This document shows, piece after piece, positions 25,816 through 36,830 of a DNA stretch of 64,000 nt. Made by a program: the position numbers and the translations under genes. The notes below the pieces were generated by a model. That model saw only the letters and a program-made list of their open reading frames with translations, did no database searches and was not told the origin of the DNA. How positions within the stretch are numbered: position 1 is the first letter of the stretch; every line of letters begins with the position of its first letter. Source of the DNA: Adiantum capillus-veneris (Eukaryota; Streptophyta; Polypodiopsida; Polypodiales; Pteridaceae); the NCBI GenBank assembly GCA_014529385.2, contig CM043954.1, forward strand, positions 95,497,247 to 95,561,246. The letters are read 5' to 3'.

Positions 25816-26799
25816 AAGGAATTATTAAAGCATGCGGCAATATTTATTGTGTTCTTAAAAGTATATAATTGCGATTGCATTCGTGGTTGAACCCACCGGG
25901 TGCCCACCCCTAGTTAAGGCTTTGTTCAGACTACTAGTGGAGAAGGAAAGACCCCCATAGCTTTGCTTTCCTCATCTCGTAGAAATAGCAACTAATGCAA
26001 TGATAATCTACGGCCACAATTGGTTGTTTCTCTCTATGTGCCAAGAGTCCAACGTCTCCCCGCCTTCGACGCTGAAAAGTAGGTGGAAGATGGAGATTTA
26101 TGAGGGGGGAGTGCCACCGACCTTTTTAGTGGGTTTGGAAGAGGAAGGCTCTCTGTTGAGCAATTGCAAGAAACCATGTACGAATCATGCCCCTTGGAGA
26201 TCCTTTGCAATGTGTAGTCTGAACGGCTCGCTAGGCCAGTTACACGTTAGGAGGATCGCCCACTATTTTATCAACAAAAGCCTCGACATGTTGATTTGGC
26301 ACCTCTGCACCTTTACACACTACTATTTGGACGTCGTCACCATAGCGCCAACGCATGCCCAAAACTGTGAGGGATTTGGACGACACTAGAGGGCTGCCCA
26401 TGTATGGAGGATCTTTCTTCAACCAATCACTAGTGCCATCTACATCGAGTTGTATTTGTTCTCAACCTTCCCAATGAGTCTATAGCCCTACTTAGCTGAA
26501 TGACTGCCCGCCATCGCGAGGTTCAGACTATATCTTGGGCAGTCTGATGTGAACCCAGCCTAAGTAGCCATTGATGAATCGCAATGAGGAAGATTTGGAC
26601 GCCTTTGAAGTACCCACTTAGAGCCACGTGGGCATGATTTTTGAAATGAAATGGAACTTCAAGCTGCTCCTTCTGCTTCTCCTCCTCCCAGCGCGAGCAC
26701 GTAGACAGGCATGCATCATATAGCCAGTCGATGTCCAACCATCCTCGCCACTTTGCCCTAGCTTTCATGGCGCCTTCTTCGCTGCACAGACTTTTCTAG
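25816..26799. other. Upstream region of the SAM gene
   Basis: No recognised gene. Short open frames (for example 26000-26389 plus, 26523-26768 minus) have no known motif. The last few hundred bases should hold the promoter and first noncoding exon of the SAM gene, since a strong splice donor follows at 26800. Confidence 0.4.
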
Positions 26800-27272
26800 G
26801 TAAGTCTCATTCTTGCTTTTGTACTCCCGGTTTTCTTCAGCTTCATGAAAGCTTACGTAGGCTGCGATGAGAATGCTATTCTTTCTCCTTATACCCCCAT
26901 GCACTGCAAAATGAAGGCTTTTCTAGCTTACGTGGGGCCTTTGGCTGGGCCTATTGTCAGCTCCATGCTTGCTACTGGTTTCTTTAGCTGTGTAGGTTAA
27001 GCCTGTGGTCATGAATGCTAGGGTTTTCCCTCAGGCTTATGTGCATATTATTTAGCAAGCTCAGGCTTCTTTGTTTCTCACCTCAATGGAGGCTTTGTTT
27101 GGTACTTGAAGAAGCTGGGGTTTGAGGTTTCTGTCGGGTAAGAAGCAATAAAAGTCAAGCTTCTGTTACAGCGTTTGTGTTTTGACTTATAGTAAATGGA
27201 ATCAAGGGCCTTGTTTCTTTCTGTGGAGGAGCATTGTGCTGAAACTTTTGTTCTACCTTGTCTGCTTCACAG
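26800..27272 (+). other. Probable 5'-UTR intron of the SAM gene
   Basis: Donor GGTAAGT at 26800 and acceptor in TGCTTCACAG ending 27272, 473 bp, T-rich before the acceptor. There is no upstream coding frame in phase with the main ORF, so the first exon is likely untranslated. Inferred from splice signals alone. Confidence 0.5.
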
Positions 27273-27338
27273 ATGCAAAAGTTTATGGCAATGGCTATCA
27301 AAGAAGTTCTCAGGGCTCTTGATTCCCTTTCTCTTTAA
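27273..27338 (+). promoter_or_regulatory. Upstream ORF of 21 codons in the SAM gene leader
   Basis: ATG at 27273 begins the first base after the predicted splice acceptor and runs 21 codons (MQKFMAMAIKEVLRALDSLS plus L) to TAA. It ends 21 bases before the main ATG. A uORF this close to the main start would be expected to reduce or condition translation. Function is inferred. Confidence 0.4.
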
Positions 27339-27359
27339 AAAGCTGCAGTTTGTCTGTTA

Positions 27360-28523
27360 ATGTGGAAGAGTGACAGTCCAAGTGTGGCAGATGAGAACGC
27401 CAGAGTTGAGAATGCCAACTCTAAGGTGGCTGCAAGCCCTTCCACTTCAAAACGACAGCGACGCTCCAGCGTTCGTCTGGAAGAGCTTGGGGATCAACAT
27501 GACAGGTCAAAGTTGTGTTTGCCTCTTCATGACCCAAGCAGTCTGGCCAATTGGCGAGAGAAACCCCATCTGGTGTCTAATGTTCGGACCACGGACTTCA
27601 ATACTTCTTACCGCAGATCTGAAGCCCGTGCCGAAAATGATGGGCTTCTCAATGGCAGTAGTCCTGTTGTGCAGAAAGTTTCTTGCAATGTACGTGTCCT
27701 AGCGGAACCAAACACCTGCCTTGAGAGAGAAACCAATGGAGAACAGATAGAGCAGCCTGTGACCAGCAAAAGAGGTAGGGGTGGAAGGGTGACCAGAATG
27801 CCAAAGCGGGCTAACTCCAAGAAGTTTGTCTCTGTACCCCAATCAGGTGTTTTAGTCAGAGCTCATCACGGGGGTAAAGTGCCTTGCATGCAAGGTGGTA
27901 AAGGCATGCTCTCTGGAAACGAAAACAACACCCAAACTTCAGTAAGTCTCTTAGCTTCGGCATATCACAATGGTAGTAGGGCTTCACATGAAAGTGGGCA
28001 GGATGGTGTCATGTTAGTACATTCTCAACATAACAATGAAGTGAGGGACTCCTCGCCAGTGGACGCACAAGCTATGCATAGAAAGACCAATCGAAGGGTC
28101 CAAGCATCCAGTATGACACAAGATTTTGAGGTGATGGATGAGGCAGGCGGCATTCTTTTGGCACAGGCAAATGGATCACCATGTGTTCCCAGAGGCAAGC
28201 TTGTAATAACAGGAAATGGGCGATTGTCAAATATGCAGGATAGGCTGGTTTTGGAGGCTGATAGAGGCAGAAACAGCATGGAGCATGGTGGCAGTCCCGT
28301 ACACTACATTGATTATCACTCTCGGCCTCTGGCTGGAGTAAGGGAATGGCTTCAGAATCTTGGTTTAGGCAAGTATACAGAACTTTTTGAGGCTCATGAG
28401 GTTGAACCAGAAGTTTTACCTCTGCTGACGTTTGAGGATTTGCGAGAAATGGGGGTGTCTGCTGTTGGTTCTCGCAGGAAAATGTTTTATGCCATCGAAA
28501 AGTGTAGGAGGGATATTATATGA
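27360..28523 (+). CDS. SAM (sterile alpha motif) domain protein, WEEP/EGT2-like
   Basis: Single-exon coding region of 387 residues. The SAM domain is at about 326-385 (VREWLQNLGLGKYTELF, EVLPLLTFEDLREMGV, GSRRKMFYAIEKCRR). The phrase 'LGL.KY...FE.HEV...VLPLLT.EDL..MG...VGSRRKM' matches plant proteins of the At3g07760/WEEP/EGT2 type, which act in organ angle and gravitropism, probably as oligomerising adaptors. Residues 1-325 are polar, Ser/Asn/Arg-rich and look disordered, with basic patches (SKRQRRSS near 29-36, KRGRGGRVTRMPKRANSKK near 137-155) that could be nuclear localisation signals. This N-terminus is longer than I recall for the family. The first in-frame ATG was chosen as start. The gene is intact. 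Orthology to WEEP/EGT2 is inferred from the domain alone. Confidence 0.8.
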   Translation: MWKSDSPSVADENARVENANSKVAASPSTSKRQRRSSVRLEELGDQHDRSKLCLPLHDPSSLANWREKPHLVSNVRTTDFNTSYRRSEARAENDGLLNGSSPVVQKVSCNVRVLAEPNTCLERETNGEQIEQPVTSKRGRGGRVTRMPKRANSKKFVSVPQSGVLVRAHHGGKVPCMQGGKGMLSGNENNTQTSVSLLASAYHNGSRASHESGQDGVMLVHSQHNNEVRDSSPVDAQAMHRKTNRRVQASSMTQDFEVMDEAGGILLAQANGSPCVPRGKLVITGNGRLSNMQDRLVLEADRGRNSMEHGGSPVHYIDYHSRPLAGVREWLQNLGLGKYTELFEAHEVEPEVLPLLTFEDLREMGVSAVGSRRKMFYAIEKCRRDII

Positions 28524-28531
28524 GAGGCATG

Positions 28532-28606
28532 GTAAGTACATCGGATTGAAATGTTCCTTACTGCAGATTATGCCAATGCCACTTTAGCTCTCTTGTACCT
28601 TGGCAG
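28532..28606 (+). other. Possible 3'-UTR intron of the SAM gene
   Basis: GTAAGT stands 8 bases after the stop codon, and an acceptor-like TGTACCTTGGCAG ends at 28606 (75 bp). A short 3'-UTR intron would be close enough to the stop not to trigger decay. Weak, from splice signals only. Confidence 0.25.
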
Positions 28607-30142
28607 GTTTATCATTATGTATACATTTTTTCAACACCCGCATGCGCACACACACATAAAAGCCCTAACCATGACAATGCAAGCTGTAGACAGTTTGCGT
28701 TTATTGAGGTCATCTCAGCAACCTGTGGAAGGCTTTGTCACATTTTGCTACCTTAAGAACAGTTGACAAACCGTTATAATTATTTCTTCTTTCATAATTA
28801 CCTTGGAACAGTTAATGAACATTTCAAAAGTTGTCAGTCCAACAGTGACGGATTTACCTGACAAGTACAGTTTTTAACTGCTCTTTTTCAAATTACGGTA
28901 TCAAACACCATCTGATTTTAAGGCCTGCAGTCCATTCTCTTTTGGCAGTGGTGGTGATTTTGTACCATGATATACAATGTTTAGGGTAGTGAAATGGTTT
29001 CTTGAAATATTGGGTTGTGAAATTGCCCATGTTCAAGGGAGCCTGGAGACATGGCCAGCACTTGAAAAAAGCATTCATTAGCAAAGGGGGCCATTGGGCT
29101 TTGGGGAGAGGTATGTATCTAAAGTACACTTGGCAAGGAGTAATTTTGTCCCACTGCCATCAAAGACGAGAGCAAGAATTCCGTTGCTGATGTGAGGTTA
29201 TATCTCAGGAATTTGCAGTACGCTGAATATGGGGATTTTCTTTGTTCAACTTGTCACTGTGACTGTTTTGCTATTTATTTGGAGCTAGTCAAGCTACTGT
29301 GTATGTCTAAATTAGGTATCTTTCTAAGCTTACAAGACTTTTTTTTTTGCTATCTGCTTATTCTGGGTTTTTAGTAATTTTTCCAACTGTAGAACAAGCT
29401 TCTTATGCAAAAATGGCAGTAGGAAACCTTTGATGAAAGATGAGATCCTCTTTTGATTGATCAAATTAACAAGAAGAAGAAGATGAAGAGAATTTTAATG
29501 TCGGATGAAACTTTATCTATCCGATGAGTCTTGACCTCAAGAACTATTATTCAAGAGGAAAATCGTATAACCTTCTATCACCGAAGGTTATGCCATTTCC
29601 CTCTTCTTATTAACCCACCCACCCACACATACACACACCCAAGAAGAAGATAACTTCGAAACTATCCCGAGAGAGTAAAATCCTTTCAGATGCCAACATA
29701 CAAGTTGACATCACAAAGTCCAAAAAAAGAACCGACAGTCTTCTCATTGTTTTGGATAAGGTAAACATAATCTATCAAAGGCTTTGAAGTGAAATGCCCA
29801 CTTTGAAAGGATACATGTTTTAAGGAACATAGTATTTGGCTTCTGTAGGCTCAAAGAGAATGTCTTGCCCATTTGCGTAGATACTAGACAAGGACAGTAC
29901 ATTTTTTTACTACTTCAGTTTCTTCCATTAATACCCAGAGGCTGATTCTTGCTTGGATTTCACAACCTCTATGACCCACTCATTTTGCTAATGTGTGAAC
30001 CTGTGGGGGTGCATGCCCTACACCCATTCACACAATATACATACAAAGCTCCTCAAAAGGGGGAAATCTGTGAAAAGTATTCAAACCTCATCATGGTTTA
30101 TGCCCATATGGATTGTAATTGTATGTGAGAGATTCCCTCCTA
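28607..30142. other. Intergenic region between SAM and GDSL genes
   Basis: The SAM 3' UTR and the GDSL 3' flank converge here. It has a 9-bp perfect stem hairpin (29567-29575 with 29583-29591, 7-base loop) and a CACACC-rich stretch near 29615-29640. No recognised gene. Confidence 0.5.
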
Positions 30143-31043
30143 TTATACTATAACACGAGAATTTGATGTGAGAAAGTTGGGATATGGCTTCACATAGTCT
30201 TGAGTGCTAAAAAGATTGAACACCGCCTTGCTCATGGCTTCTGTTGGATGTGGACCATCCCAAATCATATGAGATGATGGGTCTGCGCATGCCTGCACAC
30301 CCGTTATATTCGTTTGCAAATCAAGGAAATAGTCTGAGATGTCATAGCATGGGCGTTCTCTATAAGTAAAACCTACAAATACAAAGTCACAAATTGTTAG
30401 CATCAAAGTGAAATCATACATATTGTCATTTATTATTAATCTTTTGTGGCATACAATGACTACAAATCAGACATGCAAAGCTTATGTTTTCAGTACTCTG
30501 TAAATTTTTTGGATTTCTAATATATCTCCGCGTGCATTCATGTCAAAGAAAATTTAGAGCTTAATTTTGGAAGTACCATATTGAGGTGGGTTTGAGTAGA
30601 TTTCCATGAAGGCCTTATTCGAGTCGAGCAAGATGAATTGGACACTGTTGTTGTAGTGAACCGTAAGGTTATCGACGAGTTCAGACAAGAGCATATTATG
30701 TTGATGGACCACAGTGTTGATATCTTGAAGGCAACCATATGCATCCCTTGTTGCATTAGCATATGTCTTTTTGTATAAAGGGATGCAACCCATTGGGTAA
30801 GCACTTTGCACTACAAAATGCTGTATACCGTTGTCTACCATCGTCTACAAGAATTCCTTATGTCAGATGTAGTGTGTTCATAGAATCAAATATTTGACTC
30901 AACAGATGGATGGTTAAATGCTTTTCCCATGTGTTTCAGTTACAGTTCACCTCTTACTAGGGTGGCACACATGTGTATGTGTATTACATTTATGTATGCA
31001 TATATACTATTATCTATTTATACTTACAAATGCGTGTATAAAC

Positions 31044-31082
<39 letters not shown>

Positions 31083-34000
31083 ATGCATATATGTATATAT
31101 AAGCATATGTGTATATGTAAGTGTGTGTGTGTGTGTGTGTGTCTGCATATATGTATATATAAGCATATGTATATATGTAAGTGTTTGTGATTTTTAGATA
31201 CTAGTACGGCCGGCCGCCTTCGGCGGCCTCTCTCTCTCTCTCTCTCCCTCTCTCCCTCTTTATCGCGTGCAAAGGGGCTTGCTTTTGTTTTGGACTTTAG
31301 CCTTCAGGTCGCAGATTGCGACATGTGTAAAGGGCTCCCCCTTCCACCATATTATGTTAGTAGATATACACATACATGTACATATGTATATATATGTAGA
31401 TATAGAAGAGTAATTAGTACAATGTGTGTGTGTCTATATTTGATGGTTGTTTTATTTGTAGCAATGGCATCTTGATGTAAATGCGAACGCGAACAACGAA
31501 AAATTTGTAACCCTTTTCTCATCTTACAAACAAACCTGTAGTGCACTCTTTATCTGAGTGATGACATTGGGTATCAAGTCATGTATTCGATCTAAAGGGA
31601 CACGATTACCAAAAGCATAATTATAATCATTGCCTCCTATCTCCCCAAAAAAAATGAGTGCCCTAGACAAAGCTTCTGCACAAGAAACACATTATTCAAG
31701 CATAGCATAGCATTGTTAAAAGACAATGTGAAATATGATTGGTCTATGTGTGTCTCTTGTGTATACCAACCTTATCTTGAGAGAGAATAAGCTATATCAA
31801 AATTAAAAGCCATAAAAAAAAAATCCGCACTTATTTCAATACATTAGCCAATCATGTGATTCATACAAGCACTTTTTTGGGATGAAACCAAGAGAACAAG
31901 CATTGGTGGATGTTTAAAAAGCATAAAACAAAAATGAACAATTTCTAGCCTTTATTTTGGAGGGAAAACTAATTTTCTGGCTGAAATTCATGCAAAAATT
32001 TGATTTGCTTCCATGATTTTACGATTATAATGCCCAAAAATTTGAACTTGACAATTTGAGGTAGAATAAAATTACAACCGATGTTTACATTTTGAACTGG
32101 AAAATTAAGTGAGCACTACTACCAAGATAAATTCTGAGCATTCACTATGACTATGGGGGGGCATGCTTCAAGCTTTGGGTTTACACCGCAAGAAATTATT
32201 TCTATCATAGACAAACTCAAAATCTCTTATTTTAGCATATTAATTTTGGCCTACATAAGATGATAAGGTAGGGTTGTAGTTGTCAGTGGTAACCTTTGGC
32301 ACTTTTGCCTCAATTTACATTGATGCAAGACTCACCTTAACAGCCTAGTATTTGGTGGTCGGTATGGTCTGCGGTTTGCTTTACCTATGGCTTTGTGGTT
32401 TCTTCTGGGGGCATTCCTTGACGGTCTCTGGATTTCATTTTTTGCTTTGATTTGTTTGCGGCCCCCCAAGGGCATGTGGATGGCAGTGGTAGGGTCATTG
32501 ACATGGTGGCACCTTGGGAGGTCTGCGGGTGATGGGGACTATGTGCCTTGCCCCTTCTCGACATTATGTACAATATGTTTGTTTCATTGGCTATATGGGT
32601 TGTGTTTGGGATTGTTATGATGTATGGAAGGTTGTGGTTCCTTGTAAAAGCCAGGATGTCTGAATCTGATGGTATTTTTTTGGCCCTGGCTTGTTTGGAG
32701 CATGGTGCTGTTCTAGTGTTTTCTTTTACTTCAATATATCCTCTCACATATTGTGATATTTTTCCAAAAATAGGGATGATAAGGCCTTGGTGAACCATTG
32801 GCCTCTTGGGAGAACTTTTGGGCCCTTGGATAAAGCTTGTTGATTACTGCCACATGACAAGTTAATGATGAAAAACTTGTTTTTTACTATTTGCTATAAG
32901 AGAGGCAATAGTTGTGCATTGTCCTCTGTATATGTAGGCTACTTTGAGAGATAGTTTCCATTTGTTCTTGTTGGGATAAGCACAAATTGTGAATTATCTA
33001 TGTTGCCTACCTATGAGGCTTGCATAAATTGGCTAGACTGGTCTGGAAAACAATGATATCATAGATGTGGAGGTATTGGACAAAGAGCTCATCAACCTTG
33101 ACAGTGGTCAAGCACCTTAAAATTTTGGGTCTTGATGGATAGACTGATTTGTGGAACTTTTTAGTTAATCGCATATGCCTAGGATTTGAAATGGGATGGG
33201 GGCACCTCTTGGGAAGGTGTTGCCCCCATGTAGCTTCAACTATAGCATGCAAGCCTTTTTGTAACTACGTTGATTTTGGTATAGCTACATCAATGACATA
33301 TTACTGAAAATTGATGCACACGTGATCACATCCGGACATAATTTTTTCTTTATTTAACTAATGTCATTTTATATCACTCATTGTCTATTCTTCAGCTTAA
33401 AACTAGTATCTTTGCTAAGTTTAAGTAACAATATGAGAAATGGTGTATTCTCGGATGATAAATTCTTGAATGAGATATTTGCAAGCTATAGTGTGTTCTT
33501 GATCCTACTACAAGAGTCAATTAAATAAACATTGAAAATCCTTCTCCTATATTGTTCCAATAAAACTATGCTCATCATTACCATCTAAATGGAGAAAATA
33601 TAAGCAAGAAATAAGCATATTCTCCTCAGAAATCTTACATCAACTTATATGAGTAGGTAATAGGGGAAACCTTACCTGTGTCTCTAAAACTTGTGATATT
33701 GGAGAGCCCTTGAAGTTGCATAGCAAGAGAGTAAGAACTATATGGAGTGATGTTAAAAGTAGCATTGAAAAACTCTGCACTAAGGGCAGTCGCTCCGGCC
33801 ATTGCAAAATTCACAAGGTTTCGAGGCGATCCTTGTGTTGTATTGCGGTTTTGATAAAGCAATGCAAAGGAAGGTTGCAAATAATTAGATGCCCCCAATT
33901 TCTCCACTGGAAAATCATAAAAGCTCCAATGTCAAAGCCAAATTGACAAAAAGGAAAATTTGAAAACATGAGCTCATTTTTGCTATTATTACTACGCTAT

Positions 34001-34724
34001 TTTTCTCGGAAACTAGGTGGGAATTTTCCTTTCCCGCCGCTTAGTCTCGACCGAAATTTGTTGAAACCTTTATTGACATGATTTTTAAGCTGAGACAAAC
34101 GTTTCTCAAACAAGGGATCTAGTACATTGATTGTTGGTGTTTTACTCAATTTTTGGTTCTAAAGCATAGTTTTCAAGCTTGTATTATACTTAATCTGTTA
34201 AAGCTACCTCATATAAACCTGCATAGTTAGTGACACATTTTTGTTTTCTTTACGGTTAAAATGAAAAGAATGTTTTCTTCAATGGAAACAGAAGAAGAAA
34301 ACAAGTAATTAAGTGAGGGTATCCTCTTACCAAGAAAATCAACAAACAGACGGCCATCCGAGAATCGTCCAACGGGCCTGTGAAAGAAGGTTTCACCATA
34401 AGGGAGAGCACCTTGGATAGGAATTTGAGAGGCATTCTGAGCTTCTAGTGCAATGAGCATATTGCCAGTGTCTGATAGAGAATCACCGAAGCCGAACATG
34501 GAGTGGAAATTCACCCTTCTATGATTGCTACTTTGCTTGCTAAGTAGTTCTGAGTGGGTGTTTGCACTTGCATCCATGGGTTGAATGAAAAGGCTTATGA
34601 TTTGTAGGAGAAGCAATACATTAGCTACAGATAAGTTTGATAGAGATATTATATTAGGAGGGAATAGCCTAGACCTTGGAGTGCTTTTAGGAGCCATCAA
34701 CTTAGACAATAATACCAAAGCCAC
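30143..34724 (-). CDS. GDSL esterase/lipase, five exons
   Basis: Exons (minus): 34724-34331, 33906-33676, 31675-31536, 30844-30577, 30372-30143. All four introns are GT-AG, phases agree and the product is 420 residues, normal for the plant SGNH/GDSL family. Catalytic Ser82 is in FGDSLSDTGN (79-88), Gly169 in NFAMAGATA, Asn224 in GEIGGNDYNY and the Asp383/His386 pair in WDGPHPTE. GEIGGNDYNY is typical of the At1g28590/At5g45910 subgroup. These enzymes hydrolyse acyl or acetyl esters of lipids or secondary metabolites and are usually secreted. A hydrophobic segment (33-48) looks like a signal peptide or anchor, preceded by an unusually long 30-residue polar stretch, so the true start may differ. 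The gene is intact. The substrate is unknown. Confidence 0.92.
31047..31142. repeat. (TG)n microsatellites in GDSL intron 3
   Basis: Two TG runs (about 31047-31079 and 31121-31142) sit in imperfect repeats of an 'tgcatatatgtatatataagcatatg' unit. They lie in the intron 30845-31535. Confidence 0.85.
31208..31260. repeat. GC hairpin followed by CT tract in GDSL intron 3
   Basis: GGCCGCC-TTC-GGCGGCC (31212-31228) is a perfect 7-bp GC stem. It is directly followed by a CT-rich tract. The surroundings are AT rich. Confidence 0.8.
32345..32775 (+). mobile_element. Non-LTR fragment with hairpin tail in GDSL intron 2 (copy C)
   Basis: The 3' end has CAATATATCC, the hairpin TCACA-TAT-TGTGA (32744-32756) and TTTTTCCAAAAA, the same tail as copies A, B and D-G. 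It lies antisense to the gene in the 2.0 kb intron (31676-33675). Open frames here code for Trp/Leu/Gly-rich sequence with no known motif. The upstream limit is uncertain. Confidence 0.5.
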
Positions 34725-35390
34725 AAGCTATTTGATGCAATTGTATTGTATGAATTGCAATAGAGAAGGCTCTGGATAGAGTTCCTTAACAATATGTGGG
34801 AGAAACACCGCAATTTGGCATTGTTTTTAGAGGAGATGTCGGTTTCTTTACCGGTTGTTAAGCCCCTTTGAGCATGTTACTGAGTCCAATTTAAGTAGTT
34901 TATTTGCTTATGTATTTTGTGGTTGATTTTTTGGGTGAGAAGAAACTTGGTCCTTCAAGCCCCACTATTTTGCAAGAACCTCCTCTAAACATGCCTATAT
35001 CTATGTGTGGGCCTTCTAAAGGAAATCACTAAAATGGTGTGAAGGAGAAGAGGGGGACTCTTACCTCCGTAGAGTAGCCTAGCATAAAGTTATTTTTTTA
35101 TTTCAAAAGTCAAAAATTGAGGCACTTTAGTGCCTCATGGTGCGTACAACATAAGTTGTGTGAGGATTAGAAAAGAGAGAAAATGGGGAGACACATAGAA
35201 CACATGTCTTTTGTTCTCTCATTGTTTGGTATGAAAGAGAGGGACCAATAACTATCTATTAGCGCCTTGTTGTTTTGACACAATCACAATCTTTGCTATG
35301 GAAGCACGGTGTTTTTTTTTTTTTTTGGGGGCAAAACTCGCTCTATCTTTTTTTTTTCTTTTTTTTTTTCTTTTTAAAAAAAAACACACA
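34725..35390. other. Promoter side of the GDSL gene
   Basis: AT-rich, with long T tracts at 35311-35375 and an ACACAC run near 35383. No clear TATA box position can be assigned because the transcription start is unknown. No other gene seen. Confidence 0.4.
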
Positions 35391-36830
35391 CACACTCTAT
35401 CTTAAGTAGAGATCAACTATGTCTTCCTCTATTTTCTTGACGAGGCAATATATTTTTTGTACAAAGATACTTTTTAATTACTAAAAGGAAGCAAATTTGC
35501 ATCCTACATACATGTATTCCCCCCCCCCCCCTTTAAAAAAAAAAAAAAAAAAACACACCCTCTTTTCCTTGAGTGGCACCCCCATCACACCCACCGTCTC
35601 CATCCTCCTTCTTGTAGGAATTATGGTTGCAACAATGGGTGGCTCCCCCATCAGTCGATGTATCTAGGATCCTGGCGCGTCACAAGGATGACAAGAATAT
35701 GTAATTTGTTGGATCTGTTAATATAATGCACTCACCATTGTGAGTTTTGCAAAAAAAGAAAAGGAATTATGGCTGCAACAAGTATGTGCCCAAATCTTGG
35801 AGAAGATGAAGGAAAAGCTCAAGGAAATACATCATAGAAAGTACTAGTATTACCAAGCGTGCTAACACAAAGATAAGACTTGCCCTGGCGATATGGGCGC
35901 ATATACAATCCACTGGACAAAAAACTCGTGAGGGAGAGAAAAACACTCCTATAGTCTTCAATACATACACAAATCACTACCACATCATGATAGCAAGTAA
36001 TTGAACATGAGTTGGCACTTGTGTATAGAGATGTGCTAAGCCCTAATGTGATAATTTCACAAAGGGGATTTGATTGCACATTACACCTTGGATGTCCTCT
36101 CCCCGAGGCTAACAAGAACACGCTCTATCTTAATTAGAGATCATCTATGTTTTCCTCCATTTTTGGACGAGGCAATAAATTTTTTTGTAAAAATATACTT
36201 TCTAAATACTAAGTGGAAGCAACTTTGCATCCTATATACATATATTCATAGGCTCACTCTTGTATACACATCATCATTTAATTATTTTCAGACCTTAAAT
36301 GTTGTCTCTAACAAACCTACAAAAAGTTCAATGTTAAATAGAAAAACCCTCAACCTATCTAGGTATGTACGTACATAGACATATACACAAACACCCCAAC
36401 CACCAACACCCACACCCACCCCCCCCCCCCCCCTCTTTCCTTCAATGCCGCCCCCATCACACCCTTCCTTCTTCTTGTAGGAATTATGGTTGCAAGCTTG
36501 GAGAAGATGAAGGAAAAGCTCAAGGAAATACATCATAGAAAGTACTAGTCTTACCAAGTGTGCTAATACAAAGATAAGACTTGCCCTCGTGATATGGGCG
36601 ATATGGGCGTATATACAATCCATTGGACAAAAAACTTGTGAGGGAGAGAAAAATACTCCTATGGTCTTAAGTACATTCACACAAATCACTACCATATCAT
36701 GATAGCAAGTTCCCTCTCAAATTGAACATGAGTTGGCACTTATGTATAAGGATGTGCTAGGCCCTAATGTGATCATTCCACAAAGGGGAGTAACCCAAAG
36801 CTTTGAGAAAAATACTGATATGGTCTTAAG
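35391..36830 (-). repeat. 720-bp tandem duplication carrying a copia LTR
   Basis: Copy 1 (about 35391-36112) and copy 2 (about 36113-36830) share the order: ctctatctta..tagagatca, a C-run (35521-35530 and 36420-36433), gaattatgg.tgcaa, and an LTR-like stretch (about 35766-36060 and 36483-36780) with ctcaaggaaatacatcatagaaagtactag-type sequence. The LTR reads on the minus strand. A third partial copy of the LTR edge is at about 36815-36950. Confidence 0.65.
35640..35758 (+). mobile_element. Non-LTR 3' end with hairpin tail (copy F)
   Basis: GTTAATATAATGC, hairpin ACTCAC-CATT-GTGAGT (35730-35745), then TTTTGC and A7. It lies inside copy 1 of the 720-bp duplication and is absent from copy 2, so it landed after the duplication or was lost from copy 2. 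Confidence 0.55.

Noticed and set aside
29499-29560. Hammerhead-ribozyme-like layout (GTC, hairpin, CGATGAG, second hairpin TCTTGA..TCAAGA)
   Set aside because: The invariant CUGAUGA is CCGATGA and the GAAA box after the second stem is missing, so it should not cleave.
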